Origin: Leclercia sp. LSNIH1
GTDB lineage: Bacteria > Pseudomonadota > Gammaproteobacteria > Enterobacterales > Enterobacteriaceae
Length of the DNA: 64,000 bases
Direction of reading: 5' to 3'
Assembly (NCBI RefSeq): GCF_002902985.1
Contig: NZ_CP026167.1
Location: 1,550,001-1,614,000, forward strand
The notes below the pieces were generated by a model, which saw only the letters and a program-made list of their open reading frames with translations, ran no database searches and was not told the origin of the DNA. How positions within the stretch are numbered: position 1 is the stretch's first letter; each line of letters opens with the position of its first letter. Positions 7,619 through 17,493 of this stretch are shown here, in pieces. The translations under genes were made by a program, and so were the position numbers.

Positions 7619-9622
7619 CTAGCGAAGTGTCTGAACGAGATAGCTCAGTTTGAGCTGCCAGCGCTGCCAGCGGCTGGCTTTTTGCGATGAGGAGTGCCCC
7701 TGCGCGGCCAGCTGGCGGATCAACTGCTCCGGGCTCATCCACAGCCCGCTCTGCCAGTCGATATAGCGCGGGTAGGCCACCAGCGTCAGATAGACCAGCG
7801 CCGCCAGCGAAAGAGGGCGCTGACGACGCGGGGCGGGATGTCTGTCTTCGGTGAGCCCCCAGCCGCTGTAGAACGGCTGGCCCCAGGTGGTGACCTTCAC
7901 CCCCTGCACCAGTGCTTCAAAGCCGCTCAGCGACGTCATGGTGTGCAGCTCATCCACATGGGGATAGAGACTGGTGAGGCCCAGATCCAGCACCTGGCTG
8001 TCGACGCAGCTTGCCAGACATTCGGCAGAGATAGCCCCGGCCCGGTTGCCCGCCACCACGTCCGGGTGCGGTTTAAACAGGATATGCGCCTCTGGTCTGG
8101 CGTCACGTACCGCCCACAGCAGCGCTTCGTTGCTGCGGATGACCGGGCTGCCGGTGAGGATCGAGGCATCGCCATCCACCTGGCCCACCACCAGCACCAG
8201 AGAACGGCCATCACCGGGTGGGGTGAAGGGCTGTACGGTGCCGACGTTATATTTGCTCACCCCGTGCTGGCGGAGCAGATCCACCAGCGTCTCGCCGCGA
8301 GCCAGCTCCTGGTCGGTAAGCTCATGCTGATTTAGCAACTGCTCCAGCCCGCTTGGACGGCGACTGTCGAAGTAGATCCCCACCGGGTCGATGGAGAGCG
8401 ACGAAGGGCGGCACAGATTCGAGCCCAGCCCCCGGGAGCGGATAAAACCATCTTCCACCCGGATGGCGCTGTTGAGTTCAGGATGACGGCTGCCCCACAC
8501 CAGCACCTGTTCGTCGGCGGCCAGCGTTTCAGGCAGTTTGCGTACAAAGCGCAGCTCTTCGGCCAGCGGCTGGCAGAAGGCGCGCATAAAGGCGCGCTTC
8601 CACAGCGAGAAGCCCACCATATAGAGACGGCGATAGCGCGGGGCGGGATTCTGCTGACCGGCAATAATGTCGAGTACCTGCTCCACTTCGCAGCGCTGGC
8701 CCAGGATCGGGTCCAGATAGCGCGGGTAGAGGATCAGCGCCGCCGCCACCAGCTGGGGCAGGGCGATCGGCCCCTGGCGACGCGGGCAGGTTTTGCTGTC
8801 GTGGGTCAGCCCCCAGCCCGCATAAAACGGCATGCCGAAGCAGTAGACCGTTTTCCCGAGCAGCAGCGCTTCAAAGCCCATCTGGGAGGAGACAGTATAA
8901 ACCGCCTCTACGCTGTTCAGCAGGGCATGGGGATGGCAGTGTTCGGCCACCACCTCCACATCGTCCAGCGCCAGCCGCGCCAGCACGCCGCTTTTTTTAC
9001 CCAGCCGGGTATCCGGGTGGGTGCGCAGCAGCAGGCGGGCATCGGGGTGATTACGTCGGGCCGCCGCCACCATTGCGACAAAATCGTCTTCGCTTGCCAG
9101 CGCACCCGGGATGGAGAGATCCCCCGCCACCTGGTCAATCAGCAGCACTTTCGGGCGCGGGTCGCTATGCAGACGGGTCGCCAGCGTATCCGGCAGGCCG
9201 CTGCCTGCGGCATAGCAGTTGTACTTGGTGATGCCAAGACGCAGCAGTTCAGCTGTGAGCGCTTCGGCACGCGCCAGCATCTTGTCATCGCAGGGGGTCG
9301 CGATCAGCTCTTCAAGGCGGCTCGGCTGGCGGGCATCGTAGTAAATTCCCACAGGATCGGCGATCAGGGAGACGGCTTTGCCCCCCCTGGCGGGATGGCC
9401 AATATACCCGATAAAGCCATCCTCAAGCTGCCAGTACGGCAGGCCTAGATCGTGGGCTTTTTGTCTGATTTGGCGGGTATTGGTTTTTTGGCCCCAGCCG
9501 ACCAGGACATCGTCTTGCGCCAGTGCTGTGTTGGTTTTAAAGGCGTGTAACGGGTGGCCCAGCATCGGCTCAAGCTGCGCTTTTCGCGCCAGGATCCCGG
9601 CTGAACCTGTATAGAATGTCAT
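7619..9622 (-). CDS. kpsC: Capsule dual beta-Kdo transferase KpsC
   Basis: A 667-residue protein made of two homologous halves. Each half carries an EDGF motif (LEDGFIGYIG and VEDGFIRSRG), a KYN motif (ITKYNCY and VSKYNVG), a HPD motif (RTHPDTR and FKPHPDVV) and a TS..GFEALL/V motif (VSSQMGFEALL and MTSLSGFEALV). The two halves match the two catalytic modules of KpsC, which extend the linker with alternating beta-2,4 and beta-2,7 Kdo. I place the start at the ATG at 9622 because AGAG stands a suitable distance before it; an ATG five codons earlier lacks a binding site. With kpsS it forms the conserved region 3 of a group 3-type locus. Confidence 0.93.
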   Translation of the reverse strand: MTFYTGSAGILARKAQLEPMLGHPLHAFKTNTALAQDDVLVGWGQKTNTRQIRQKAHDLGLPYWQLEDGFIGYIGHPARGGKAVSLIADPVGIYYDARQPSRLEELIATPCDDKMLARAEALTAELLRLGITKYNCYAAGSGLPDTLATRLHSDPRPKVLLIDQVAGDLSIPGALASEDDFVAMVAAARRNHPDARLLLRTHPDTRLGKKSGVLARLALDDVEVVAEHCHPHALLNSVEAVYTVSSQMGFEALLLGKTVYCFGMPFYAGWGLTHDSKTCPRRQGPIALPQLVAAALILYPRYLDPILGQRCEVEQVLDIIAGQQNPAPRYRRLYMVGFSLWKRAFMRAFCQPLAEELRFVRKLPETLAADEQVLVWGSRHPELNSAIRVEDGFIRSRGLGSNLCRPSSLSIDPVGIYFDSRRPSGLEQLLNQHELTDQELARGETLVDLLRQHGVSKYNVGTVQPFTPPGDGRSLVLVVGQVDGDASILTGSPVIRSNEALLWAVRDARPEAHILFKPHPDVVAGNRAGAISAECLASCVDSQVLDLGLTSLYPHVDELHTMTSLSGFEALVQGVKVTTWGQPFYSGWGLTEDRHPAPRRQRPLSLAALVYLTLVAYPRYIDWQSGLWMSPEQLIRQLAAQGHSSSQKASRWQRWQLKLSYLVQTLR

Positions 9623-9639
9623 GTGCGCTCTGTGCATCA

Positions 9640-9668
9640 GAAAACGCCCCGCGTCACTGCGGGGCGTG
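9640..9668 (-). terminator. Terminator between rfbC and kpsC
   Basis: A perfect 9-bp stem (ACGCCCCGC / GCGGGGCGT) with a 6-nt loop and a short T tail on the minus strand begins 5 bases after the rfbC stop and ends just before kpsC. It should reduce read-through into kpsC-kpsS unless an antiterminator such as RfaH modifies the polymerase. Confidence 0.8.
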
Positions 9669-9672
9669 GGAC

Positions 9673-10221
9673 TCAGAAGTACTCTGCGTCAGGGAAGGAT
9701 TTGGCAACGCTGTCTTTGGCGGAGGTGAGGATCTCGCTGTCGATTTCTGGCCAGGTAATACCAATGGTCTCATCGTTCCAGCGGATGCCGCGGTCGCTCT
9801 CCGGCGCGTAGTAGTTGGTGGTTTTATACAGGAACTCTGCGGTGTCGCTCAGGGTCATAAAGCCGTGGGCGAAACCTTCCGGGATCCACAGCTGGCGCTT
9901 GTTCTCGCCAGACAGATGCACACCCACCCACTGACCGAAGGTCGGGGAGCTTTTACGGATATCCACCGCCACGTCGAAGACTTCACCCGCCACGCAACGC
10001 ACCAGTTTGCCCTGCGCATGTGGCGCCAGCTGGTAGTGCAGGCCACGCAGAACGCCTTTTGAGGATTTAGAGTGGTTGTCCTGCACGAAGTTGACGCTGC
10101 GGCCAATGGCAGCTTCGAACTGCTGGTGGTTAAAGCTTTCGAAGAAAAAGCCACGGTCATCGCCAAACACTTTTGGCTCAAAGATAAAGACGTCGGGGAT
10201 TGCGGTCTGAATTACGTTCAT
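9673..10221 (-). CDS. rfbC: dTDP-4-dehydrorhamnose 3,5-epimerase
   Basis: A 182-residue cupin enzyme (RmlC) that epimerises C3 and C5 of dTDP-4-dehydro-6-deoxyglucose, the third step of dTDP-L-rhamnose synthesis. Visible motifs are DDRGFFFESF near the N terminus, FVQDNHSKSSKGVLRGLHYQ with the catalytic His, and WIPEGFAHGF. Length is normal. It is the last of rfbB-D-A-C and is followed by a terminator. Confidence 0.96.
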   Translation of the reverse strand: MNVIQTAIPDVFIFEPKVFGDDRGFFFESFNHQQFEAAIGRSVNFVQDNHSKSSKGVLRGLHYQLAPHAQGKLVRCVAGEVFDVAVDIRKSSPTFGQWVGVHLSGENKRQLWIPEGFAHGFMTLSDTAEFLYKTTNYYAPESDRGIRWNDETIGITWPEIDSEILTSAKDSVAKSFPDAEYF

Positions 10222-10273
10222 GATTACGGCCTGATTGATAAATGGGGCATGACGCCCCAGGTGTTAATGGTGA

Positions 10274-11146
10274 CTACTTGAGCATTTTCAGCAGATATTG
10301 CCCGTAAGCATTCTTCGCCAGCGGTGCAGCTAACTTGCGCACCTGGTCGGCATCGATAAACTTCAGACGGTAGGCAATCTCTTCAGGACAGGCCACTTTC
10401 AGCCCCTGACGGGTTTCAATGGTCTGGATGAAGTTGCTGGCCTCAATCAGGCTCTCGTGGGTGCCGGTATCAAGCCAGGCATAACCACGACCCATCATGG
10501 CGACCGACAGATCGCCCTGCTCAAGGTAGATACGGTTCACGTCAGTGATTTCCAGCTCGCCGCGTGGGGATGGTTTCAGGCTTTTGGCAATCTCAACCAC
10601 GCGGTTGTCATAGAAGTAGAGACCCGTTACCGCATAGTTGCTCTTCGGTTCCAGCGGTTTCTCTTCCAGAGAGATGGCGGTGCCCTCATGGTCGAACTCC
10701 ACCACGCCATAACGCTCAGGATCGTGTACATGATAGGCAAAGACGGTAGCGCCCGCAGGTTTGGCGGCGGCGGCTTCCAGCTGTTTTTGCAGGTCGTGGC
10801 CGTAGAAGATGTTGTCGCCCAGCACCAGCGCGCAGTCGTCGCCGCCGATAAACTCTTCGCCGAGGATAAAGGCCTGCGCCAGGCCGTCCGGGCTTGGCTG
10901 CACTTTGTACTGCAGGTTCAGGCCCCACTGGCTGCCGTCGCCCAGCAGCTGCTCAAAGCGCGGTGTATCCTGCGGGGTGCTGATGATCAGGATGTCGCGG
11001 ATACCGGCCAGCATCAGGGTGCTCAGCGGGTAGTAGATCATCGGCTTGTCGTAGATTGGCAGCAGCTGTTTGCTCACCGCCATGGTGACCGGATAGAGGC
11101 GAGTCCCTGACCCACCGGCCAGAATAATACCTTTACGCTTGTTCAT
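10274..11146 (-). CDS. rfbA: Glucose-1-phosphate thymidylyltransferase
   Basis: A 290-residue nucleotidyltransferase (RmlA) making dTDP-glucose from dTTP and glucose-1-phosphate. It has the N-terminal nucleotide loop [12 protein letters not shown] (residues ~10-21), the KPMIYYPLS segment, [10 protein letters not shown] with the metal-binding Asp near 110, and EEKPLEPKS. Length is normal for the family. It supplies the first intermediate of dTDP-L-rhamnose and lies 52 bp upstream of rfbC. Confidence 0.96.
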   Translation of the reverse strand: MNKRKGIILAGGSGTRLYPVTMAVSKQLLPIYDKPMIYYPLSTLMLAGIRDILIISTPQDTPRFEQLLGDGSQWGLNLQYKVQPSPDGLAQAFILGEEFIGGDDCALVLGDNIFYGHDLQKQLEAAAAKPAGATVFAYHVHDPERYGVVEFDHEGTAISLEEKPLEPKSNYAVTGLYFYDNRVVEIAKSLKPSPRGELEITDVNRIYLEQGDLSVAMMGRGYAWLDTGTHESLIEASNFIQTIETRQGLKVACPEEIAYRLKFIDADQVRKLAAPLAKNAYGQYLLKMLK

Positions 11147-11217
11147 AATCCTTCATTTCTTCTGTTTTGCTCGGGAGGGCGGCGAACCGCCATCCGGCAT
11201 CTGTTTGATTGCTGTAG

Positions 11218-11241
11218 AGGGAGCTAAACGAGCCGCTCCCT
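11218..11241. other. Inverted repeat in the rfbD-rfbA gap
   Basis: AGGGAGC pairs with GCTCCCT across a 10-nt loop within the 147-bp gap between rfbD and rfbA. No T run follows on the minus strand. It could lower expression of the downstream genes or protect an mRNA end; the gap is unusually long for an otherwise tight gene set. Confidence 0.4.
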
Positions 11242-11293
11242 GACAAAGGTCCGTGTCGATAAAACAAGGCATGCATAGCATACCCTGTTGCAT

Positions 11294-12181
11294 TTACTTT
11301 CCAAGAATTTCGGCAAGCATGCGATCGACGCCGAGGGTCCAGTCCGGCAGCGTCAGCCCGAAGGTGCGCTGGAACTTGCTGGTATCGAGGCGTGAGTTAT
11401 GCGGACGTTTTGCCGGCGTCGGGAACGCGCTGGTCGGCACTGCGTTCACCTGGGTGACCGCCAGCTCAACGCCTGCCGCCCGTGCAGTCGCAAAGACCCG
11501 CTGGGCATACTCGAACCAGGTGGTGGTGCCGGAGGCGATCAGGTGATAAAGGCCGGCGACCTCCGGCTTATCCTGCGCAATACGGATCGCATGCGCCGTG
11601 CAGTCGGCCAGCAGCTCTGCCCCGGTCGGCGCGCCAAACTGATCGTTGATCACCGACATTTCGCTGCGCTCTTTGCCAAAGCGCAGCATGGTTTTGGCGA
11701 AGTTAGCGCCACGGGCGGCATAGACCCAGCTGGTGCGGAACACCAGATGACGGGAGCAGAGCGCAGCAGCCTGCTCGCCCGCCAGCTTGGTTTCACCGTA
11801 GACGTTCAGCGGTGCAGTCTGGTCTGTCTCGACCCAGGGTTTTTCACCGCTGCCATCGAAGACGTAGTCGGTGGAGTAGTGCACCAGCCAGGCGCCCAGC
11901 GCCTCGGCTTCTTTAGCGATGGCGGCTACGCTTGTGGCGTTGAGCAGCTCGGCAAAGTCGCGCTCGCTCTCGGCTTTATCCACCGCGGTATGGGCGGCGG
12001 CATTGACGATCACGTCCGGCTTCAGCAGACGCACGGTCTCAGCCACGCCTTCAGGGTTACTGAAGTCGCCGCAGTAGTCGGTGGAGTCAAAATCCACCGC
12101 GGTGATGCGACCCAGCGGCAACAGCGCGCGCTGCAGCTCCCAGCCCACCTGGCCATTTTTGCCGAACAGCAGAATATGCAT
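11294..12181 (-). CDS. rfbD: dTDP-4-dehydrorhamnose reductase
   Basis: A 295-residue short-chain dehydrogenase (RmlD) that carries out the last step to dTDP-L-rhamnose with NADPH. It has the N-terminal cofactor loop GKNGQVGWEL, the STDYVFDG motif and the catalytic YGETK (YxxxK). Its ATG shares a base with the rfbB stop codon (12181), so the two are translationally coupled. Confidence 0.96.
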   Translation of the reverse strand: MHILLFGKNGQVGWELQRALLPLGRITAVDFDSTDYCGDFSNPEGVAETVRLLKPDVIVNAAAHTAVDKAESERDFAELLNATSVAAIAKEAEALGAWLVHYSTDYVFDGSGEKPWVETDQTAPLNVYGETKLAGEQAAALCSRHLVFRTSWVYAARGANFAKTMLRFGKERSEMSVINDQFGAPTGAELLADCTAHAIRIAQDKPEVAGLYHLIASGTTTWFEYAQRVFATARAAGVELAVTQVNAVPTSAFPTPAKRPHNSRLDTSKFQRTFGLTLPDWTLGVDRMLAEILGK

Positions 12182-13266
12182 CAGTTACGCTCCTGATAGT
12201 TCTTCGCGATCCAGTCCTGATAACTGCCGCTTTTCACGTTGTTGACCCACTGCTGGTTATCCAGGTACCACTGCACGGTTTTACGGATGCCGGACTCGAA
12301 AGTCTCCTGCGGCTGCCAGTTCAGCTCATGGCTCATTTTGCTGGCATCGATGGCGTAGCGACGGTCGTGGCCCGGGCGGTCAGTCACGTAGGTGATCTGG
12401 TCGCGGTAGGAACCGGTTTTCGGCACCATCTCGTCAAGCAGATCGCAGATGGTGTGGACCACCTCCAGGTTCTGCTTCTCGTTGTGGCCGCCGATGTTGT
12501 AAGTCTCGCCCACCACGCCGGTAGTGACCACGGTGTAGAGCGCACGGGCGTGATCTTCCACATACAGCCAGTCGCGGATCTGATCGCCTTTGCCGTAGAT
12601 GGGCAGCGCTTTGCCATCCAGCGCATTGAGGATCACCAGCGGGATCAGCTTCTCAGGGAAGTGATACGGGCCGTAGTTGTTGGAGCAGTTGGTGACGATG
12701 GTCGGCAAACCATAGGTACGACGCCACGCGCGCACCAGGTGATCGCTGGAGGCTTTCGACGCGGAGTACGGGCTGCTTGGCGCGTACGGCGTGGTCTCGG
12801 TAAAGAGCGGCAGCTCACTACCTGCGCTCACTTCATCCGGGTGCGGCAGGTCGCCATACACTTCGTCGGTGGAGATGTGGTGGAAACGGAACGCCTGCTT
12901 GCGGGATTCATCCAGCTCGCTCCAGTAAGCGCGAGCCGCTTCCAGCAGCGTGTAAGTGCCAACGATATTGGTTTCGATAAAATCAGCCGGGCCGGTAATG
13001 GAGCGATCCACATGGCTCTCGGCGGCCAGATGCATCACCGCATCCGGTTGATGGGTGGCAAAGACCCGATCCAGCTCTGCACGATTGCAGATATCCACCT
13101 GTTCGAAGGCGTAACGGTCGCTCGCTGTGACCTCGGCCAGCGATTCCAGATTGCCCGCGTAGGTAAGCTTATCAAGGTTGATCACCGCATCCTGCGTATC
13201 CCGGATGATATGGCGAACAACAGCAGAACCGATAAAACCGGCTCCACCGGTTACAAGGATTTTCAT
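12181..13266 (-). CDS. rfbB: dTDP-glucose 4,6-dehydratase
   Basis: A 361-residue extended short-chain dehydrogenase (RmlB) making dTDP-4-dehydro-6-deoxyglucose. Visible are [13 protein letters not shown] at residues 7-19, [11 protein letters not shown], the active-site [18 protein letters not shown] (YxxxK) and the C-terminal sugar-nucleotide region. It opens the rfbBDAC set after a 145-bp gap that contains an inverted repeat (TTCAGAC / GTCTGAA at 13327-13359), so it may have its own promoter. Confidence 0.96.
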   Translation of the reverse strand: MKILVTGGAGFIGSAVVRHIIRDTQDAVINLDKLTYAGNLESLAEVTASDRYAFEQVDICNRAELDRVFATHQPDAVMHLAAESHVDRSITGPADFIETNIVGTYTLLEAARAYWSELDESRKQAFRFHHISTDEVYGDLPHPDEVSAGSELPLFTETTPYAPSSPYSASKASSDHLVRAWRRTYGLPTIVTNCSNNYGPYHFPEKLIPLVILNALDGKALPIYGKGDQIRDWLYVEDHARALYTVVTTGVVGETYNIGGHNEKQNLEVVHTICDLLDEMVPKTGSYRDQITYVTDRPGHDRRYAIDASKMSHELNWQPQETFESGIRKTVQWYLDNQQWVNNVKSGSYQDWIAKNYQERN

Positions 13267-13411
13267 AAGCGATTTTTACTTTTCTATTGAATGAAATGGT
13301 CACCAGAACACAATCTCTGCTATCCGTTCAGACCGTGTTTTAGCGGCAGGCAGTCTGAAATACAACGCCTGTTACAGGGTGGAAATCATTATTTCCCTTG
13401 CCGTCCCGTTT

Positions 13412-14434
13412 TTAACTGATTAACGAGTACGAGTATTCCTTCGCATTTTTCGCCAGCGTCTGACGTTTTTGCCCGGAATTCACCAGCAGTGCCAGGGTAT
13501 CGATCCACTTCTGCGGATCGTTATTCAGCAGCACGCCATTGATATTTTGCTCTATAAAGTCACTGTAGGGCGCGCAGTTGCTGTAAACCCCCACTGCGCC
13601 CATGCGAACGAAATCATAAAATTTTACTGGCCCGCGCGCCATATTAAATTCTGACGCCAGTAACGGCGCCAGACCAATATCGATTCGGTGATGCTGGGTG
13701 TAATCCAGATAGTTCTGCCAGCTCATGGGATGCAGTACCGTCACGCGCGGCAGATCGCGATAGAGCTTATAGATTTCGTGTTCGCCAAAGATTTCGAAGC
13801 TGGCCTGCGGGCACTGGGCCAGCACCCCGTCCATCACCTCACGCAGCCAGTACTTTTCGGCCTGGTGCGAGCTGGAGCCGTGGTAAGCAATTTTTACCGG
13901 TTGCTTAACGGCCAGCAGCAGCGGCGTGGGCTGCGCGGGCACCACATCGGGGTTGAGGTGGGCATATTTACTGGCAAGGTAGGGCGTCGACACCCAGATA
14001 CTGTCGCAGTGCGAGGTGATCCAGCGATGCTGGGCCGCAGAACGACGAATGATCTTCGTCCGGTAGGCTTTGGGAAGTGCGCCTAACGCGGACGGGTCAA
14101 ACAGATCGTCATCCATGAAGTAGACCACCTGGGAGAGATCGTCGATGTTGCGCGCAATTTCGCGCTGCCACTCGGCGGAGATAAAGCGGATAACCACAAT
14201 GGCCGCCCCTTTATCCACGTCGATAGTGGGCGTGGTTAAGGTATCCACCAGCTGACAGACCGCGCCGGGAAAGCGACGCCGGATGGCCGCTTCAAAATAG
14301 GCCAGCGTCGGTGAATTCCCTTCATGCAGAATCAACAGAGAGCGGCACTCCCAGTTGTCAGCAGGCGTCTCGCTGCTTTGCTTATTCAACTTCAGATATG
14401 GTTTAAAGAGTGCCTTTCTGATTAGTTCGTCCAT
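13412..14434 (-). CDS. Glycosyltransferase, GT-B fold (GT4-like)
   Basis: A 340-residue protein without a signal peptide. It has an Asp-rich VVYFMDDDLFD segment near residue 125, IAYHGSSSHQAEKYWLREVM near 200 (start of the nucleotide-sugar half) and the C-terminal RGPVKFYDFVRMGAVGVYSN, which resembles the E/K-containing donor-binding loop of GT4-like enzymes. The linkage it makes is unknown. Its start overlaps the end of the upstream transferase gene by 13 bases. Base composition is GC-rich like the host, unlike the transferases beyond 18.7 kb. Confidence 0.75.
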   Translation of the reverse strand: MDELIRKALFKPYLKLNKQSSETPADNWECRSLLILHEGNSPTLAYFEAAIRRRFPGAVCQLVDTLTTPTIDVDKGAAIVVIRFISAEWQREIARNIDDLSQVVYFMDDDLFDPSALGALPKAYRTKIIRRSAAQHRWITSHCDSIWVSTPYLASKYAHLNPDVVPAQPTPLLLAVKQPVKIAYHGSSSHQAEKYWLREVMDGVLAQCPQASFEIFGEHEIYKLYRDLPRVTVLHPMSWQNYLDYTQHHRIDIGLAPLLASEFNMARGPVKFYDFVRMGAVGVYSNCAPYSDFIEQNINGVLLNNDPQKWIDTLALLVNSGQKRQTLAKNAKEYSYSLIS

Positions 14435-16443
14435 GGCAGCACCACATTAGGAGCATGACTTAATGAGAAATCGGGTCGGTCATAGCTCAGGTTGGGATTG
14501 TATGCGGGATCGTGTGTGAGCCGCTGCACCCAGCGTTTTTTCATATAGCGCAGCTCACCCTGGGAGCGCGCCAGCTGTTCTGGCGTGACATCTTTGCCGC
14601 GGGAGACCGACTCGTGGTGATACAGCTCGGCAAAGGGCGTCCAGACGATACGCCAGCCAGCCTCGCCGACCCGCAGACAATAATCCACATCGTTAAAGGC
14701 CACCGGCAGGTTAACTTCATCTAAGCCGTTAAGGGACAAAAAGAGCTGGCGATGGGTGAGCAGACAGGCCGCCGTTACGGCGGAGAGCTCCTGGGCACTC
14801 ACCGCCCTGCGCTGGTAGCCGGGTTCATCGGCGGCCAGCCCACTGTGAAAATGGTCGGCGCAGCCACCCGGCCCGACGGCATCGCCCGCATGCTGGACCC
14901 GGCCATCGCCGTAGAAGAGCCTTGCCCCCACGATGCCGACGCCCGGGCGCAGCAGGTGGGAGACCATCTCATCCAGCCACTGCGGGTTAATCACCTCGGT
15001 GTCGTTATTAAGCAGGCAGATAAGCTCGCCCGTGGCCTCGCGCACCCCCGCATTGTTGATCGCAGAGTAGTTAAACGGATGATCCCACGCGATAACCCGC
15101 ACCCCGTACTCCCGGGTAATGTAGCCAAAATAGGCCAGCGTGTCGGGATCGTCGCTCTGGTTATCCATCACCATGATTTCGATATTCGGGTAGCGGGTGT
15201 GCTGCACCAGGCTTTCGATACACGGCCTGAGATGCGCCAGTCCGTTGCGGGTGGGGATGATCACCGACACCCGGGGAAGCTGTTCCGGCAGCGGCCAGCG
15301 CCAGCGGCAGATGCCGTGCGGAGCTGACTCCAGCGTTACCCCGACGGGTAAATCTTGCAGCTGGTTTGCCAGGGTTTCGTAGCCATCGTGCTGCACCAGC
15401 GCGTCCGGGACGTGCATCAGCAGGGCGGGGATGTGCGCGATATCTTTGGGCGCGAGCTGCCGGGCCAGCTGCAACCAGCCGCGGTAGTTTTCACCCCCGT
15501 CCTGCGGGATGGCGAAGGTACCCTGTTCCCGCCAGAGGCCACTCCAGCCGACATAGTTCTGGCTGTGCAGCAGGGTTTCGTTCCAGTCCGGTTTGAAGTC
15601 CGGCGAGTGGCGTTTTCCTTTTTCATCCAGCAGATCGTGATCGCCGTAGATCCATTTTGCCTCTGGCGTCTGGCGCAGCTGGTGCGCCAGCCACACTAAT
15701 GCGGCCGGAGCGAGTTCCGTCCCAACCGGAATGGCCCACTGCCATTCTCCCTCTGGCCTGACACTGTCAGAGGGGTGCTCCAGCACTGTGATATGCGTGG
15801 CCGGGTAACAGAGTGTCGCGATGCTGTCGAGCGTGCGCTGGCGTCCTGTCTCATCGCCGCCGTTCACCAGATGCAGGCAGACCCGGGGCAGGTTGCCCCA
15901 GCGGGCCAGCAGGCGATCGATCAGGCGGCGTTCACCGGGCTGCACGATATCGAAATTCGCCAGCCAGTGTTCATAGGCGTGCAGCGGCCTGTCGTCGCGG
16001 ATTTTGCCCACCAGCGTGTAAGCCTGCTGTAAATCGGTAAACCACAGGTGCCACGACAGCCCCAGACGTTTGCGCTTTTGCGCATTCAGGCGCTGATAAA
16101 AAGGCCACACCCGGCGCAGACGGCGCCAGAGGCTGTTTGCTGCCGACACTTGGGCAAAACGGGCAATGTTAAGCTCACATTCCGCCCCTTCGCTGCTGGC
16201 GAGCAGCCCCACCTGAGTGACGCCCACCGGCAACCAGACTAGCTCCTGTAGGGTACCGCGGCGGGTGATGGGCAGGATCTGCTCATGCCAGATGCCCTGA
16301 CACTGCCAGCGCAGGCGGGTTTCACCCCGCGGCTGACGGGCACGCAGGGTGCCCTGGATCAGGAACCAGCCCGCACGGGATAAAGAAGAATCTGGCAGCG
16401 CCAGAGGGTGCCAATGGTAATCGCTTTGCATGAGTGGATTCAC
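14422..16443 (-). CDS. Large glycosyltransferase with C-terminal GT2 domain
   Basis: A 673-residue protein. Residues ~1-370 form a front part of unclear role that holds a second transferase-like segment (WIYGDHDLLDEKGKRHSPDF). Residues ~385-640 are a GT2 GT-A domain with VSVIIPTRNGLAHLRPCIESL, MDNQSDDPDT, LLNNDTEVINPQWLDEM (DxD equivalent) and FNDVDYCLRVGEAG. This C-terminal type is common among rhamnosyltransferase-like enzymes, which fits the rhamnose genes nearby, but acceptor and linkage are not readable. The start is GTG at 16443, with an ATG four codons on as alternative. Confidence 0.8.
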   Translation of the reverse strand: MNPLMQSDYHWHPLALPDSSLSRAGWFLIQGTLRARQPRGETRLRWQCQGIWHEQILPITRRGTLQELVWLPVGVTQVGLLASSEGAECELNIARFAQVSAANSLWRRLRRVWPFYQRLNAQKRKRLGLSWHLWFTDLQQAYTLVGKIRDDRPLHAYEHWLANFDIVQPGERRLIDRLLARWGNLPRVCLHLVNGGDETGRQRTLDSIATLCYPATHITVLEHPSDSVRPEGEWQWAIPVGTELAPAALVWLAHQLRQTPEAKWIYGDHDLLDEKGKRHSPDFKPDWNETLLHSQNYVGWSGLWREQGTFAIPQDGGENYRGWLQLARQLAPKDIAHIPALLMHVPDALVQHDGYETLANQLQDLPVGVTLESAPHGICRWRWPLPEQLPRVSVIIPTRNGLAHLRPCIESLVQHTRYPNIEIMVMDNQSDDPDTLAYFGYITREYGVRVIAWDHPFNYSAINNAGVREATGELICLLNNDTEVINPQWLDEMVSHLLRPGVGIVGARLFYGDGRVQHAGDAVGPGGCADHFHSGLAADEPGYQRRAVSAQELSAVTAACLLTHRQLFLSLNGLDEVNLPVAFNDVDYCLRVGEAGWRIVWTPFAELYHHESVSRGKDVTPEQLARSQGELRYMKKRWVQRLTHDPAYNPNLSYDRPDFSLSHAPNVVLPWTN

Positions 16444-16498
16444 TACCCGGAAGCGGGTGAAGCCCGCTTCTGACTCCTGTCGAAATAAAAAACGTAGA

Positions 16499-17407
16499 TT
16501 AGCCGATTAACTTTTTGACGCGGGTCGCCAGCCAGGAGTCGCTTTTCTGTGGACTCTCTTCTGCGGGCAAGGCATCCAGCTGCGCCTGTATTGCTGCCAT
16601 TTCGGCTTTGACTTTAGAGGCCAGAGCCGCCGCCAGCAGGCAGGTTTCGTCGTTGCGATCGTGGGCTTTGAAGTAGGCTTTGTGTTTGACGCGATTTGCT
16701 GTAGCAGCGCTGCCACGTAGATGCTTACCGAGCAGGAACTCTTCCAGTGATTTGACCACATAGTGGTTAACCCGCATCTCTCCCCAGATGACTTCCTCGC
16801 TGACGCCGCTGCCATGTTTTGGATGTAAGACCAGATCGTTGCCCAGCGTATCGATATAGCGGCCATTGCGCAGTTCGGCGTGATGAGGATTGTTAAAGTG
16901 AATCGCGCTGTTGGGCCTGACGATGCTCTTGAAATTCTTATTGGCATTAAATTGCTGAGGGGCACGCTGGGTGAAGCGTTCGGTCACTAAACCCTCTTCA
17001 GCAAAAAGTTCCCCGTTTGAGCCAAAGTTCGACCAGTTCAGAGCGACAGCAGTGACAGAGGGATCGCTAAACCATTTGTCCAGACTGGCGGCAATGCTTT
17101 GTTCAGGATCGAGTGGTACCAGGAATTCGTCGGCATCGATAAAGGCCAGTAAATCGATATCTGTACTGCAAGTGCGTAAAATACGTTCGTAAGCGGGTAA
17201 CTGCGGCTTTTGCCCTACGACATCAGGAAAATCCAGCACGGTTACGATGCCCAGTCTTTCCAGCCCATCAAGAAAAGCACGCGAACCATCATTACTGCCA
17301 TTATCCGCAATAATAAATCCGCTTACCCCTACGACCCTGTGGTATGCAATCCACTCAAGCAGGGCATCCATTTCGTTTTTAATAATTGCGGCGACAAATA
17401 ATTTCAA
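16499..17407 (-). CDS. Glycosyltransferase family 2-like (Glyco_tranf_2_4 type)
   Basis: A 302-residue protein starting MKLFVAAIIKNEMDALLEWIAYH. The NEMDALLEWIAYHRVVGV segment, ADNGSNDGS and LLAFIDADEFLVP (DxD) are typical of the GT2_4/GT92-like group. It has no transmembrane segment. The start is a TTG at 17407, poorly supported by a ribosome-binding site. Its GC content is intermediate between the flanking GC-rich and AT-rich blocks. Confidence 0.78.
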   Translation of the reverse strand: MKLFVAAIIKNEMDALLEWIAYHRVVGVSGFIIADNGSNDGSRAFLDGLERLGIVTVLDFPDVVGQKPQLPAYERILRTCSTDIDLLAFIDADEFLVPLDPEQSIAASLDKWFSDPSVTAVALNWSNFGSNGELFAEEGLVTERFTQRAPQQFNANKNFKSIVRPNSAIHFNNPHHAELRNGRYIDTLGNDLVLHPKHGSGVSEEVIWGEMRVNHYVVKSLEEFLLGKHLRGSAATANRVKHKAYFKAHDRNDETCLLAAALASKVKAEMAAIQAQLDALPAEESPQKSDSWLATRVKKLIG

Positions 17408-17493
17408 AATGCATTCTCAGTCAAATAACGGGAACAGTATTGCCTGTGTCCATTGCTAATAAAGAGGGGATTACCCCTCTTTCCTTGTGCATT